DNA of 64,000 bases, taken from Mycobacterium sp. (GTDB lineage: Bacteria; Actinomycetota; Actinomycetes; Mycobacteriales; Mycobacteriaceae). Below the pieces are notes generated by a model. That model worked only from the letters and a program-made list of their open reading frames with translations, did no database searches and was not told the origin of the DNA. Each line of letters starts with the position of its first letter. Positions within the stretch are counted from its first letter, which is position 1. A program made the translations under genes and the position numbers. The stretch spans positions 298,529 to 362,528 of the forward strand of contig JACPVR010000011.1 of assembly GCA_016197405.1 (NCBI GenBank), in the 5' to 3' direction. Positions 18,476 to 28,111 of the stretch are shown one piece after another.

Positions 18476-19159
18476 CTAGGTCTCGCTGCGAAAGTTGGTG
18501 ACGCCGACGGTGATCATCCGGAGTTGTTTGACGGCGGTGTCACGGATCTCGGCGATGGCGGCCGGATCGGTGGCGTCTTCGAGGGCTTCGGCGATCGAGA
18601 TCATCGCGTTGACGAACAGGCTTGCCAGGATGTTGAGATCCTCGCTGCTCCACTGGCCCAATCCGGGAAAGCGCGCCAGGTCGATCGCCAGTTCGGACGT
18701 CAGCAGCCGGATCTCGGTGCGGATCGCATAACGCAGCACCGTCACGCCGCTGGAACGTTCCCGGGAGATGAACCGCCAGTGTTCGCGCCGTTCGTTCACG
18801 CCCGTGATCAGGATGTCCACCGAGGAGTCGATGACGCGGGTGGGATCGAGCTTGCCGGCACGGGCGCCGCGCAGCATGTCGCGTAGCGCACGGAACGACT
18901 CGTCGATGAGCACCAGGCCAAGCGCTTCCATGGACTCGAAATGCCGGTAGAAGGCCGTCGGTGCGATACCGGCTTCGCGGGTCACCTCGCGCAGGCTCAG
19001 GGAGCTGAAGCTCTCCGAGTCGAGCAGCTGGAGGGCTGCTGCCACGATCGCCCGCCTGGTGGCTTCCTTGCGCTCCACCCGCGTCAGGGTGTCGCGGGAA
19101 CGGGAGTCCCGCGACCGCCCGGAATGGGACGTCCGCGAGCTGGGCGCACGACTGTTCAC
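18476..19159 (-). CDS. TetR-family regulator, DesT/FabR-like
   Basis: A 227-residue regulator. The helix-turn-helix reads LSLREVTREAGIAPTAFYRH, which closely resembles Pseudomonas DesT, a sensor of the saturated/unsaturated acyl-CoA balance. It diverges from a ferredoxin reductase and desaturase pair, the same partner genes that DesT controls. Start is GTG 19159. Likely operator elements lie in the 71-bp spacer. The C-terminal ligand domain would bind acyl-CoA if the analogy holds. Confidence 0.88.
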   Translation of the reverse strand: MNSRAPSSRTSHSGRSRDSRSRDTLTRVERKEATRRAIVAAALQLLDSESFSSLSLREVTREAGIAPTAFYRHFESMEALGLVLIDESFRALRDMLRGARAGKLDPTRVIDSSVDILITGVNERREHWRFISRERSSGVTVLRYAIRTEIRLLTSELAIDLARFPGLGQWSSEDLNILASLFVNAMISIAEALEDATDPAAIAEIRDTAVKQLRMITVGVTNFRSET

Positions 19160-19239
19160 TGAATGTGAAACCTACCACAATCTCCGCGCAATCATTGACG
19201 GCCGCCGGGCGTCGAGCGCACGGTGTACACATGTTCACT
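19153..19239. promoter_or_regulatory. Candidate DesT-like operator region
   Basis: The octamer TGTTCACT occurs at 19153-19160 and again at 19232-19239. The first copy forms an inverted repeat TTCAC/GTGAA (19155-19169). GTGTACAC, a perfect palindrome, sits at 19223-19230 directly before the ferredoxin-reductase ATG. Sites with GTGAAC/GTTCAC halves are typical of DesT/FabR-like regulators, so this spacer probably controls both divergent genes. Confidence 0.5.
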
Positions 19240-20304
19240 CAAACTCTGACGCCCCGCCTTCGGGACAGGGTGCTGCGGTCACCGCTGCTGAATGCGCTGA
19301 CCGGACCGCATGGGGTTGACGGCTACACCGAGCTGGTGGACCCCGCATGGACGCGCCGGGCGGCCCGCGCCACGGTCGTCGAGGTGCGCCGCACGACACC
19401 GCGCAGCATCACCCTCACGCTCTCGCCCAACGAATTGGGTGTACGTACGTTCGCCGATTTTCGGGCGGGTCAGTTCGTCACCGTCACCGTCGAGGTCGAC
19501 GGCCGTCGGCGCAGCCGGTGCTACTCGCCGGCCAACGCCGAGGGGTCGGCGCTGATCGAGCTCACCATCGGCCGCCACGACGACGGCCTGGTGTCGCGTC
19601 ACCTCTACGACCACGCCCGACCGGGGATGGTCGTCGAGCTCGGCGAGCTCGGTGGCGACTTCACGCTGCCCGCCGTGCCGGCCGGACGGATATTGTTCGT
19701 CTCCGGCGGCAGCGGTATCACGCCGGTGATGTCGATGCTGCGCACCCTGGTGCGCAGCGGGGACGTCCCGGAGATCGCTTTTGTGCACTACGCCAGGACC
19801 CCGGCCGAGGCGGTCTACGCCGATGAACTCGCGGGCCTGACCGGCGTGCGGGTGCTGCACGGCTACACCCGCAGCGGCGCCGGTGATCTTGAAGGCCACG
19901 TCAGCCCCGCCCATCTGGATGCGGCCATGCCCGACCCCGATGCGGTCTACGTCTGCGGTCCGCAGGCGCTCGTGGACGCCGTCCGTGCGCACCACCCGGG
20001 CGCGCTGTCGGAGAGTTTCGTCCCACCGGTATTCAGCGTTCCGGAAACCTCGGGCGGACAGGTGCGGTTCGCCGACAGCGATATCGCCGTCACCGATGAC
20101 GGCAGGCCGCTGCTGGAGCAGGCCGAGGCCGCGGGACTGCGTCCGGAGAACGGCTGCCGGATGGGCATCTGTCACACCTGCACCCGGCGCAAGACCAGCG
20201 GTGCCGTCAAAAATCTGACCACAGGCGTTGTTTCGACAACCGACGACGAAGACGTGCAGATCTGCGTCTCCGTACCGCTCGGCGATGTCGAACTGGCGTT
20301 GTAG
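19231..20304 (+). CDS. Ferredoxin reductase/flavodoxin-type electron donor for DesA3 desaturase
   Basis: A 357-residue three-domain oxidoreductase. FAD-binding is shown by RCYSPAN near residue 93, NADP-binding by FVSGGSGITPVMSMLR near 155, and a C-terminal plant-type [2Fe-2S] domain by CxxxxCxxC (NGCRMGICHTC, near 310) and a final Cys in QICVS. It would pass NADPH electrons to the membrane desaturase encoded 30 bp downstream, as shown for the Rv3230c/DesA3 pair. ATG 19231 is preferred to upstream starts because it follows the operator palindrome and starts the conserved protein. Confidence 0.93.
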   Translation: MFTQTLTPRLRDRVLRSPLLNALTGPHGVDGYTELVDPAWTRRAARATVVEVRRTTPRSITLTLSPNELGVRTFADFRAGQFVTVTVEVDGRRRSRCYSPANAEGSALIELTIGRHDDGLVSRHLYDHARPGMVVELGELGGDFTLPAVPAGRILFVSGGSGITPVMSMLRTLVRSGDVPEIAFVHYARTPAEAVYADELAGLTGVRVLHGYTRSGAGDLEGHVSPAHLDAAMPDPDAVYVCGPQALVDAVRAHHPGALSESFVPPVFSVPETSGGQVRFADSDIAVTDDGRPLLEQAEAAGLRPENGCRMGICHTCTRRKTSGAVKNLTTGVVSTTDDEDVQICVSVPLGDVELAL

Positions 20305-20334
20305 ACCACCAGCCGAAATCGAAAGGACACTCTG

Positions 20335-21495
20335 ATGACTGTCACCACTTCGGAACCCACAACCGGCCCGCGCCGGACCATGACCAAGACCGTCGCAGGC
20401 AAGACGGTCACCTTGACCCCGGAACAGGCCGACGCGCTCGGCGCCGAGCTCGACGCCCTCAAGGAGCGCGTCATCGCCGATCTCGGTGAGCGTGACGCCA
20501 CCTATATCCGTCGGATCATCAAGGCCCAGCGCACCCTCGAAATCAGCGGGCGGGCATTGCTTTTCGGCGGCATCTTCCCGCCGTTCTGGCTGGCCGGAAC
20601 CGCGCTGCTGGGCGTGTCGAAGATCCTGGACAACATGGAGATCGGCCACAACGTCATGCACGGCCAGTACGACTGGATGGGCGATCCGGCGATCGCCAGC
20701 CGTGCCTTCGAGTGGGACAACGCGTGCCCGTCGGATCAGTGGCGGCATTCGCACAACTACATGCACCACACCTACACCAACATCGTCGGCCTGGACCGCG
20801 ACATCGGCTACGGCGTCCTGCGGATGAGCCCGGATCAGCGCTGGAAGCCTTACTACCTGGGCAACCCGGTGTACGCCTTCCTGCTGATGGTGCTCTTCCA
20901 GTACGGTGTGGCGCTGCACGAATTGGAGACCGAGCGCATCCGCTCGGGCGAGATCAGCATCGCCGACAAACGCGAAGTGTTGCAAGGTATCTGGAACAAA
21001 ACCAAGGCGCAGACGCTCAAGGATTATGTGGCCTTCCCGCTGCTGGCCGGACCGTTCGCGCCCTGGGTCTTCACCGGCAACATGACGGCAAACCTGATCC
21101 GCAACGTGTGGTCGTACATGATCATCTTCTGCGGCCATTTCCCCGAGGATGTCCAGGAGTTCTCCATCGAGGAGACCAAGGCCGAATCACGCGGCCAGTG
21201 GTACTTCCGGCAGGTCCTGGGTTCGGCGAACCTGACCGGCGGCAAGCTCTTTCACATCCTCAGCGGCAACCTGTCGTTCCAGATCGAGCACCACCTGTTC
21301 CCCGACATCCCGGCCTTCCGGCACGCGGAGATCTCCCAGGAGGTCAAGGAGATCTGCAAGCGCTACGGCATCCCGTACAACACCGGCTCGTTACCGCGCC
21401 AATTCGGCACCGTGGTCCGCAAGATCGTCAAGCTTGCTCTGCCGCCGCTGGGTCGCGGTGCGCAGCGGCCGTCAGATGTGGCTGAGGCTTCCTGA
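20335..21495 (+). CDS. desA3: Membrane stearoyl-CoA 9-desaturase (DesA3-like)
   Basis: A 386-residue integral membrane fatty-acyl desaturase making oleoyl-CoA. The three histidine boxes that hold the di-iron centre are present: GHNVMH (104-109), HSHNYMHH (138-145) and QIEHH near 315. Hydrophobic segments flank the boxes. A clear ribosome binding site (GAAAGGA, 20321-20327) precedes the ATG. It forms an operon with the upstream reductase and is probably repressed by the divergent DesT-like regulator. Its 3' end overlaps a DUF2834 gene by 24 bp on the other strand. Confidence 0.95.
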   Translation: MTVTTSEPTTGPRRTMTKTVAGKTVTLTPEQADALGAELDALKERVIADLGERDATYIRRIIKAQRTLEISGRALLFGGIFPPFWLAGTALLGVSKILDNMEIGHNVMHGQYDWMGDPAIASRAFEWDNACPSDQWRHSHNYMHHTYTNIVGLDRDIGYGVLRMSPDQRWKPYYLGNPVYAFLLMVLFQYGVALHELETERIRSGEISIADKREVLQGIWNKTKAQTLKDYVAFPLLAGPFAPWVFTGNMTANLIRNVWSYMIIFCGHFPEDVQEFSIEETKAESRGQWYFRQVLGSANLTGGKLFHILSGNLSFQIEHHLFPDIPAFRHAEISQEVKEICKRYGIPYNTGSLPRQFGTVVRKIVKLALPPLGRGAQRPSDVAEAS

Positions 21496-21960
21496 GATCA
21501 CCTTCTGATGGCGGTGCTGGCGTTCGATCGTCGCGAAGTAGAAGGCGTAGGCGAAGGCACAGCTGGTGAACAGGCTCGACACGAAGAACAGCCAGGGGTG
21601 CTTGATCCCGCGGCGGAGCCCGTCGGCAATGGTGAACAGCGGCAACAGGATCACATTGATGATGGTGTAGTCCTGGCTGGCCGACGCGGCCGCCGGATTG
21701 GTGTAGCCCAGTGCGATGAACTGCTGCCAGCTGCCCGGTCCCCAGATCGGGTTGCCGCCCTCGACGGCGTACTGCGCGACGAACTGATGGTTGAAGTAGT
21801 AGCCGAGCGCAATCGAAGCGATACCGATCAGGTAGTAGACGATCTCCAGGGTGGAGAAACGGGGGCCCGCGGCCACCTTCCCGAAGATCTGTGGGTTGGC
21901 GCGGACGATCCAGACGATGACGGCGACGCCGAGCAGGGCGTGAACGATCAGCGAAATCAT
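21472..21960 (-). CDS. DUF2834-type four-helix membrane protein
   Basis: A 162-residue protein with four hydrophobic segments (about residues 5-22, 35-55, 85-110 and 125-150), resembling the DUF2834 family. No function is known. The ATG at 21960 (MISLIVHALL) is chosen because it begins the first membrane segment; the open frame extends nine codons further. It is convergent with desA3, with a 24-bp overlap. Confidence 0.7.
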   Translation of the reverse strand: MISLIVHALLGVAVIVWIVRANPQIFGKVAAGPRFSTLEIVYYLIGIASIALGYYFNHQFVAQYAVEGGNPIWGPGSWQQFIALGYTNPAAASASQDYTIINVILLPLFTIADGLRRGIKHPWLFFVSSLFTSCAFAYAFYFATIERQHRHQKVISGSLSHI

Positions 21961-22024
21961 GCGTCGAGTATGCCGACCCGGCCACACTGTTTTGTCATTT
22001 TTGACATTTCGGGCGTCGTCGGGA

Positions 22025-22789
22025 TCACCGCTGGCAGGACGGGCACCAGAAGGTGACGCGGTCGCCGTCCGGGTCGGATTCGATCGGTGTCGCGCACCGT
22101 CGGCACGGCTGTCCCCGACGGCCGTAAACCCAGAACTGATTACCGCGACGGCTGTCGCCGGTGATGATGCGATTGTTGCGGGACCGATTGGCCCACAGCA
22201 TCTTGTGCGCCTGCGTCACGGTACGCAGCGGGTCCTTGAGGCTGCCCACGGGTGAGGTGGGACGCAAGCCGAAGACGAAGCACAGCTCGTTGGCGTAGAC
22301 ATTGCCGATGCCGGCCAATACCCGTTGGTCGAGTAGTGCCGCGGCCAGCGGCCGGTCGGGATCGGCGGCCAGGTTGGCCGCGGCCAGGGCCGGATCCCAG
22401 TCGGCGCCGAGCAGATCGGGGCCCAGATGCGCGACGGCCGCCATATCGTCGGCGCGATCGAGAACCTCCAGCACCCCGAGATCCACTCCGGTGGCCCGCA
22501 CCCGCCTGTTGCCGTCGGCGGCCTCCAGGACGATCCGTATCTGATGCGCCGCCGCACGCACCGGCCCGATCTGCCAACTGCCGTCCATCAACAGGTGCGA
22601 ATGGATGCTGGCCTGTCCGACTCGGATGAACAGGTGCTTACCTCGGCTGAGCACCTCGTCCACGATCTGCCCGCTCAGGTCGACGGCCGCGTAACGCGGT
22701 ACCCGGACGTCACATCGGGTCAGGGTCTTGCCGCCGAGTGCCTCACGCAGCTTGGCCGCGGTGCGAAAGACGGTGTCGCCTTCTGGCAT
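22025..22789 (-). CDS. nei: Endonuclease VIII / Fpg-Nei DNA glycosylase
   Basis: A 254-residue base-excision repair glycosylase/AP lyase for oxidised bases. The N-terminus [11 protein letters not shown] carries the catalytic Pro2 and Glu3, the H2TH region includes [14 protein letters not shown] near 155-168, and the C-terminal zinc finger has four cysteines (PCRRC and WCPSC). Order and pairing with lhr just upstream (12 bp) are the same as in M. tuberculosis, which suggests a DNA-repair operon. Confidence 0.95.
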   Translation of the reverse strand: MPEGDTVFRTAAKLREALGGKTLTRCDVRVPRYAAVDLSGQIVDEVLSRGKHLFIRVGQASIHSHLLMDGSWQIGPVRAAAHQIRIVLEAADGNRRVRATGVDLGVLEVLDRADDMAAVAHLGPDLLGADWDPALAAANLAADPDRPLAAALLDQRVLAGIGNVYANELCFVFGLRPTSPVGSLKDPLRTVTQAHKMLWANRSRNNRIITGDSRRGNQFWVYGRRGQPCRRCATPIESDPDGDRVTFWCPSCQR

Positions 22790-22801
22790 TGCTGCTCTCC
22801 G

Positions 22802-25800
22802 TCACCGCAGCCGAAGACCGCGCGGGATGCGGCTGAAACCCGCGGCGCTCAGCGCGTCGGTCACCGAGGCCTGGCTCGGCGGGGCGGCGGGATCCAGAAC
22901 CGCGGTGCCGTCGATACGTTCCACCAGGAGGCCGTCGATGCGCCGGCCGCTGACGAGTTCGGCCAGTGCGGTGGCTGCCGTCGCGTGTGCCGCCGCGTCG
23001 TCGGTGAAATTGAGCAGAGACCGGCCGCCGCGCTCGACGAACCAGGTCAGTGCGCCGTCCACCAGTACCACCAGGGCACCTGACTTACGGCCGGGCCGGT
23101 GCGCGGGCTCCGGGTTGGCGCCTGTCGGCCGGGTGGGCCACGGCAGTGCCGCGCCGTAGGGATTGGCCGGATCGGTCGCTGCCAGGACCACCGCGGTCGG
23201 CGGGCCGCGGTCGTCGTCGACGGTGTCGGAGAACGTTCGCAATCGGTCGACCGTCGCGGCGGTCGCGAACTGGGCACCGCCCAGCGATTCGACGAAGTAA
23301 CCGCGCTGACAGCGGCCGGCGTCCTCCAGAGCCGAGAGCACCTTGTACAACATGGCGAATCCGCCCGGCTGGTTCTCGGTGGCAGCCGGTCCCTTGGTGA
23401 GCACGCCGTACCGGCTCAGCAACAGGTCGGCCTGGAAGTGCGCGCGCACCGTCGAGTCGGGTTCGGCTTCGGGCAATGCCGAGAAACGACCCGCAACGGT
23501 CGGGTCGGTGCGCCCGGAATTCTGCTGTGCGCTCGCATGCGCCACGCTGTAGCGACTCAGCCGCGGTGCGCGACGATGCCGGTGGGTGGGCGTCGCGGGC
23601 TTGCGGGCCCCCGGGCGCCGGGCGCCGGCCAGCAGTGCCCGCACCGGAGCGAACGTGTCACCGGTGACCTGTCCAGCCCAGATCAGTTGCCAGAGAGCTT
23701 CTTTGAGGTTTTCACTGTCAGTGCCGTCGCCGAGCTGCCGGAAGAAATAGGCCCCACCACCCTGCAGCGAGTCCAGGATGGACCGGTGCGCGTCGGTGAG
23801 GTCGACCTCGGCGGGCGGCGTCAGCGTCAGTCCGGCTGTCTCCGCCAGATGAAAACTCACCCAGCCGTCCCCGCCGGACAGCGCACCGCCACCGGCCCAG
23901 ATCACCTCGCCGGAAGCCAGCAGCTCGTCGAGCATCGCCGGCTGGTAGTCACGGACCCGCTGACCGAATATCAGTGGTTCGATGGCCGACGCCGGCATGG
24001 GCACGCCGGCCAACTGGTCGATCACCGCGGCAAGGCCGTCGACACCGGCGGTGGCGGCAGGACCGACCTGTTGCCATGCGGGCAGGAACCTGGCGTAGGC
24101 GGCAGTGCTGACCGGTTCGACCTGGGCGCGCAGTGCTGCCAGCGACCGGCGTCGCAGAATGCGCAGTACTTCGGCGTCACACCATTGTTCGGCCCCGGGG
24201 ACCGAAGTCGGGGCATCGGTGAACTCGCCGCGCACCAGTTTGCCGTCGACCGCCAGCCGACCCAGGATATCGGCGGCCACCCGCAGTCCGAGCCCGAATC
24301 TTGCCGCGGCTTCGGCCGTGGTGAACGGGCCGCGGGTACGTGCGTACCGGCTGATGAGTTCGCCGAGCGGATCGACAACAGGTTCAAGGAAACTCGCGGG
24401 CACCCCGACCGGAACGGCCACGCCCACCCCGTCGCGCAGCCGGCCGATGTCTTCGATGGCGACCCACCAGGTTTCACCGGCGAATGACACCGTCAGGGCG
24501 CGCCGGGCGGCGCGCAGGCCTTCCAACCAGCCGCCGATATCGACCGCGGTACTGCGCTGGGCGATCTCGGCTTCGGTCAGCGGCCCGAGTAGCCGCAGCA
24601 GGTCCGCCACCCCTTCGGCATCGCGGACGGCGCGCTCCTCGGTCAGGTGTTGCAGTTGTAGCGACGTCGCCGCCACCACATCGGCGTCGAGCAGTTCGCG
24701 CAGCTCCACCCGGCCCAGCAGCTCGGCCAGCAGCGAGGTGTCCAATGACAGTGCGGCAGCCCGTCGTTCGGCCAGCGGACTGTCGCCCTCGTACATGAAG
24801 GCCCCGACATACCCGAACAGCAGGGAGGCGGCGAACGGTGACGGGGTGCTGGTCTCGACCTCTACCAGCTTGATCCGGCGCTGCGCGATGCGCGCCATCA
24901 CCGCCGTCAGTGCCGGGACGTCGTAGACATCCTGCAGGCATTCACGCACCGCTTCGAGGACTATCGGGAAATCCGGGTACCGGCGGGCCACGTCGAGCAG
25001 CTGGGCGGCGCGCTGACGTTGATGCCACAGGGGGGAGCGCTTTCCGGGGTGTCTGCGCGGCAGTAGCAACGCACGCGCGGCACACTCGCGGAAGCGGGAT
25101 GCGAACAGCGCCGAGCCTCCGACCTCGGCGGTCACCAAAGGTTCGATCTCGTCTGGTTCGAACACGAAAAGATCTGCACCAGGCGGTGTCTCGTCGGTGT
25201 CCGGGAGGCGCAGGATGATGCCGTCGTCGGAGGCGGTCGGTTTCTCGTCGATACCGTAGCGCTCGTGCAACCGCTTTCCGACCATGAGTGCCAGGGGACC
25301 GTGCACCCGCAGGCCGTACGGGGAGTGCAGGATCACCCGCCAGTCGCCGAGCTCATCGCGGAACCGTTCGACGACCAGGGCGGTATCGGAGGGGACGGTG
25401 CCGGCGGCGTCGCGCTGCTCGTCGATGAGCCGCCACAGGTTGTCGGTGGCGAAATCGTCGAAACCGATGCTCTGGCAACGCTCGTCGAACTTCTGGCGGT
25501 CCATCTTGGCGATCTCGCCGGTGAACGCGCCGACGGCGGTGCCGAGTTCGGCGGGGCGCCCGACGCTGTCACCACGCCAGAACGGCAGCCGGGCCGGTTC
25601 GCCCGGTGCCGGGATCACCAGAACGCGATCATGGGTGATCTCGGTTATGCGCCAGCTGGTGGCTCCCAATGAGATGACGTCGCCGGGACGGGACTCGTAA
25701 ACCATCTCCTCGTCGAGTTCACCGACCCGGGAGGGCTTTTCCGAATCCGCACTGGAGGCCAGGTACACCGTGAACAGGCCGCGATCGGGGATGGCCCCGC

Positions 25801-27370
25801 CGGATGTCACGGCCAACCGTTGTGCGCCCGGCCGAGCGGTCAACGTCCCGGTGTCGCGGTCATAGACAACCCGGGGCCGCAGCTCGGCGAAATCGGTGGA
25901 CGGATACTTCCCCGACAGCAGGTCCAGCGTCGCCTCGAAGGCGCTGCGCGGCAGCGTCGCGAACGGCGCGCTGCGGCGCACGATGTCGAACCAGTGGTCG
26001 GCGTCGAGTGGTTCGAGTGCGCACGCGGCGACGGTGTGCTGGGCCAGCACATCGAGCGGGTTGGCGGGAACGTGCATGGTCTCGATCTGGCCGGTGAGCA
26101 TGCGCTGCACGCTGACCCCGCACCCGATGAGATCGGTGCGGTGCTTCGGGAACAGCACGCCCTGGCTGATCTCGCCCACCTGGTGGCCCGCGCGTCCGAT
26201 CCGCTGCAGACCGCTGGCGACCGAGGGCGGTGCCTCGACCTGGATCACCAGATCGACCGCGCCCATGTCGATACCGAGCTCCAGGCTGGAGGTCGCGACC
26301 ACGGCCCGCAGTCGTCCGGTCTTGAGAGCATCCTCGACGTCGGCGCGGGTCTCCTTGGACACCGACCCATGATGTGCGCGGGCCAGCACCGGCTCGGCGC
26401 CGTAGGACTGTCCGCTGCCCATCAGCTGCGCGGGTGCGCCGCCGCCGACACCGGGGTTGCGCCCGCCCAACTCCACCCCGGCACGTTCGGCATGAATCTC
26501 GTTGAGCCGGGAGGTGAGTCGCTCGGCCAGGCGTCGGCTGTTGGCGAAGACGATCGAGCTGCGGTGCGACTCGATCAGGTCGACGATGCGTTCCTCGACA
26601 TCGGGCCAGATCGAGTTGTTCTCCAGGTTGGCCATATCGGGCACCGGCACCTGCACCTGCAGTTCGAAGGTCTTGGCCGCCGGTGGCGCCACGATCGTCG
26701 TGGGCGCGGAACCGGACAGGAAGCGCGCCACCTCCTCCGGCGGGCGGACCGTTGCCGACAGCCCGATGCGCTGCGCCGGAGCGGCCAGCATGGCGTCGAG
26801 GCGCTCCAGCGACAACGCCAGGTGGGCACCTCGTTTGGTGCCGGCCACCGCGTGCACCTCGTCGACGATGACGGTCTGCACCCCGGCCAGGGTTTCGCGC
26901 GCCGCCGAGGTCAGCATCAGGAACAGTGACTCCGGCGTGGTGATCAGGATGTCGGGTGGTTTGGCGATCAACTCGCGTCGTCGTTGGGGGGTGGTGTCCC
27001 CGGACCGCACCCCCACGCTGATATCGGGCGGCGGGTCACCGTTGCGTTCGGCGATGCGGGCGATACCGGTCAGCGGCGTGCGCAGGTTGCGTTCCACGTC
27101 GACCGCCAGCGCCTTCAACGGCGAGACATAGAGCACCCGGGTGGCGGCGGGGCCGGCCGGCCGCTCGCTGCGCGCCAGCTCGTCGATGGCCCACAGAAAC
27201 GCCGCCAACGTCTTGCCCGAGCCGGTCGGGGCGATGACCAGCGTGTTCTCGCCATCCGCGATGGCTTTCCAGGCTTGTGCCTGGGCGGGGGTGGGCGCGT
27301 TGAAGGTACCGGTGAACCACTCGCGCGTCAGCGAGGAGAACCGGGACAGCGGGTCGGGCTTGCGGGCCAC
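22802..27370 (-). CDS. lhr: Lhr superfamily 2 ATP-dependent DNA helicase
   Basis: A 1522-residue helicase, close to the usual mycobacterial length of about 1510. The N-terminal core has APTGSGKT (motif I), VDEVHAVAG (motif II, DEVH), GLSATVRPPEE (motif III) and GRAGHQ (motif VI), followed by a winged-helix region and the long C-terminal domain special to Lhr. It translocates 3' to 5' on single strands and unwinds RNA:DNA hybrids, and it belongs to a damage-response group. GTG 27370 (VARKPDP) is chosen by protein length; the frame stays open to 27499. It is followed by nei. Confidence 0.95.
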   Translation of the reverse strand: MARKPDPLSRFSSLTREWFTGTFNAPTPAQAQAWKAIADGENTLVIAPTGSGKTLAAFLWAIDELARSERPAGPAATRVLYVSPLKALAVDVERNLRTPLTGIARIAERNGDPPPDISVGVRSGDTTPQRRRELIAKPPDILITTPESLFLMLTSAARETLAGVQTVIVDEVHAVAGTKRGAHLALSLERLDAMLAAPAQRIGLSATVRPPEEVARFLSGSAPTTIVAPPAAKTFELQVQVPVPDMANLENNSIWPDVEERIVDLIESHRSSIVFANSRRLAERLTSRLNEIHAERAGVELGGRNPGVGGGAPAQLMGSGQSYGAEPVLARAHHGSVSKETRADVEDALKTGRLRAVVATSSLELGIDMGAVDLVIQVEAPPSVASGLQRIGRAGHQVGEISQGVLFPKHRTDLIGCGVSVQRMLTGQIETMHVPANPLDVLAQHTVAACALEPLDADHWFDIVRRSAPFATLPRSAFEATLDLLSGKYPSTDFAELRPRVVYDRDTGTLTARPGAQRLAVTSGGAIPDRGLFTVYLASSADSEKPSRVGELDEEMVYESRPGDVISLGATSWRITEITHDRVLVIPAPGEPARLPFWRGDSVGRPAELGTAVGAFTGEIAKMDRQKFDERCQSIGFDDFATDNLWRLIDEQRDAAGTVPSDTALVVERFRDELGDWRVILHSPYGLRVHGPLALMVGKRLHERYGIDEKPTASDDGIILRLPDTDETPPGADLFVFEPDEIEPLVTAEVGGSALFASRFRECAARALLLPRRHPGKRSPLWHQRQRAAQLLDVARRYPDFPIVLEAVRECLQDVYDVPALTAVMARIAQRRIKLVEVETSTPSPFAASLLFGYVGAFMYEGDSPLAERRAAALSLDTSLLAELLGRVELRELLDADVVAATSLQLQHLTEERAVRDAEGVADLLRLLGPLTEAEIAQRSTAVDIGGWLEGLRAARRALTVSFAGETWWVAIEDIGRLRDGVGVAVPVGVPASFLEPVVDPLGELISRYARTRGPFTTAEAAARFGLGLRVAADILGRLAVDGKLVRGEFTDAPTSVPGAEQWCDAEVLRILRRRSLAALRAQVEPVSTAAYARFLPAWQQVGPAATAGVDGLAAVIDQLAGVPMPASAIEPLIFGQRVRDYQPAMLDELLASGEVIWAGGGALSGGDGWVSFHLAETAGLTLTPPAEVDLTDAHRSILDSLQGGGAYFFRQLGDGTDSENLKEALWQLIWAGQVTGDTFAPVRALLAGARRPGARKPATPTHRHRRAPRLSRYSVAHASAQQNSGRTDPTVAGRFSALPEAEPDSTVRAHFQADLLLSRYGVLTKGPAATENQPGGFAMLYKVLSALEDAGRCQRGYFVESLGGAQFATAATVDRLRTFSDTVDDDRGPPTAVVLAATDPANPYGAALPWPTRPTGANPEPAHRPGRKSGALVVLVDGALTWFVERGGRSLLNFTDDAAAHATAATALAELVSGRRIDGLLVERIDGTAVLDPAAPPSQASVTDALSAAGFSRIPRGLRLR

Positions 27371-27487
27371 CTCACCATGGTGCCAACCACCACCGACAAA
27401 CTCGTCGAGTTGGCTGTGAATGTGGTTCAGTCCGCCGCGGCGGCCGCCCCGACGTGCCACGATTTGTGTGGGGTCAGGAGGTCGATG

Positions 27488-27745
27488 ATGTCGGTGCAAC
27501 CTGGTAAATGGACTGCGGTATTCGGCTTTGCGGTGCTGACGGCGGCGGGCCTGGCCGTTGCCGCTCCGGCGGCCGCGGATTGCGTCAGCTCGGCGGGCAC
27601 CACATTGTGCAGCCAGGGCAGTGCCCGCGGAGCCGACACCGGACAGGGGCCCGGCACCTTGAACACCGGACCGTATTACCCGTACCCCTGTGAATACGAC
27701 TGGACCTGTGGCGGTAACGGGTTCGGATTCGGGATTGGCTGGTGA
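27488..27745 (+). CDS. Small secreted Cys-rich protein
   Basis: An 85-residue protein with a signal peptide (positively charged start, hydrophobic core, cleavage after AAPAAA near residue 30) and a mature part with four cysteines and aromatic-rich PYYPYPCEYDWTCGG. AGGAGG at 27476-27481 fits ATG 27488 best (six-base gap); ATG 27485 is too close. Its stop overlaps the next gene's GTG. I do not recognise a named family; such small secreted proteins are common in mycobacteria. The two likely disulfides would stabilise it outside the cytoplasm. Confidence 0.72.
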   Translation: MSVQPGKWTAVFGFAVLTAAGLAVAAPAAADCVSSAGTTLCSQGSARGADTGQGPGTLNTGPYYPYPCEYDWTCGGNGFGFGIGW

Positions 27746-28107
27746 TCATGAGTACGCGCAGAGCACGATTCGGGGCCGGATTCGCGGTGGTGACGGCAAT
27801 CGGTGCGCTGCTCTTCGGCAGTGCCGCGCCGGCGCAGGCCGACGACCCGCCGCCACCCAATTGCACCGCGGCAGATCTTGCCGGCGTGATGGCCGGTGTG
27901 ACCGCCGGGATGTCGGTGTATCTGTTCACCCATCCCGACGTCAATGCCTACTTCACCAGCCTCAAGGGGCTGCCCAAGGACGAGATGCGGGCGCAGGCCA
28001 CGGCATACCTGGATGCCAACCCACAGGTCAAGGCCGAGATCGCCGGTGTGCGCCAGCCGTCGATGGATTTCCGGGACCGGTGCGGGATAGGCCAGCCGGC
28101 CGGCTAG
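27742..28107 (+). CDS. Secreted hemophore-related (heme-binding) protein
   Basis: A 121-residue exported protein: signal peptide ending at AAPAQADD, then the compact helical domain CTAADLAGVMAGVTAGMSVYLFTHPDV-type start, ending in a second Cys (DRC). This Cys-to-Cys layout with DxNxYF matches the mycobacterial hemophore-related family, whose best known member, Rv0203, binds heme. Start is GTG 27742 (GTGA overlap) or ATG 27748. The gene is convergent with a TetR regulator. Heme binding is a family-based inference. Confidence 0.78.
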   Translation: MIMSTRRARFGAGFAVVTAIGALLFGSAAPAQADDPPPPNCTAADLAGVMAGVTAGMSVYLFTHPDVNAYFTSLKGLPKDEMRAQATAYLDANPQVKAEIAGVRQPSMDFRDRCGIGQPAG

Positions 28108-28111
28108 GACG

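Noticed and set aside
19279..21138. 619-codon leftward frame over the reductase and desaturase genes
   Set aside because: Antisense to two clearly recognised enzymes, with low-complexity His/Arg/Asp-rich translation and no domain.
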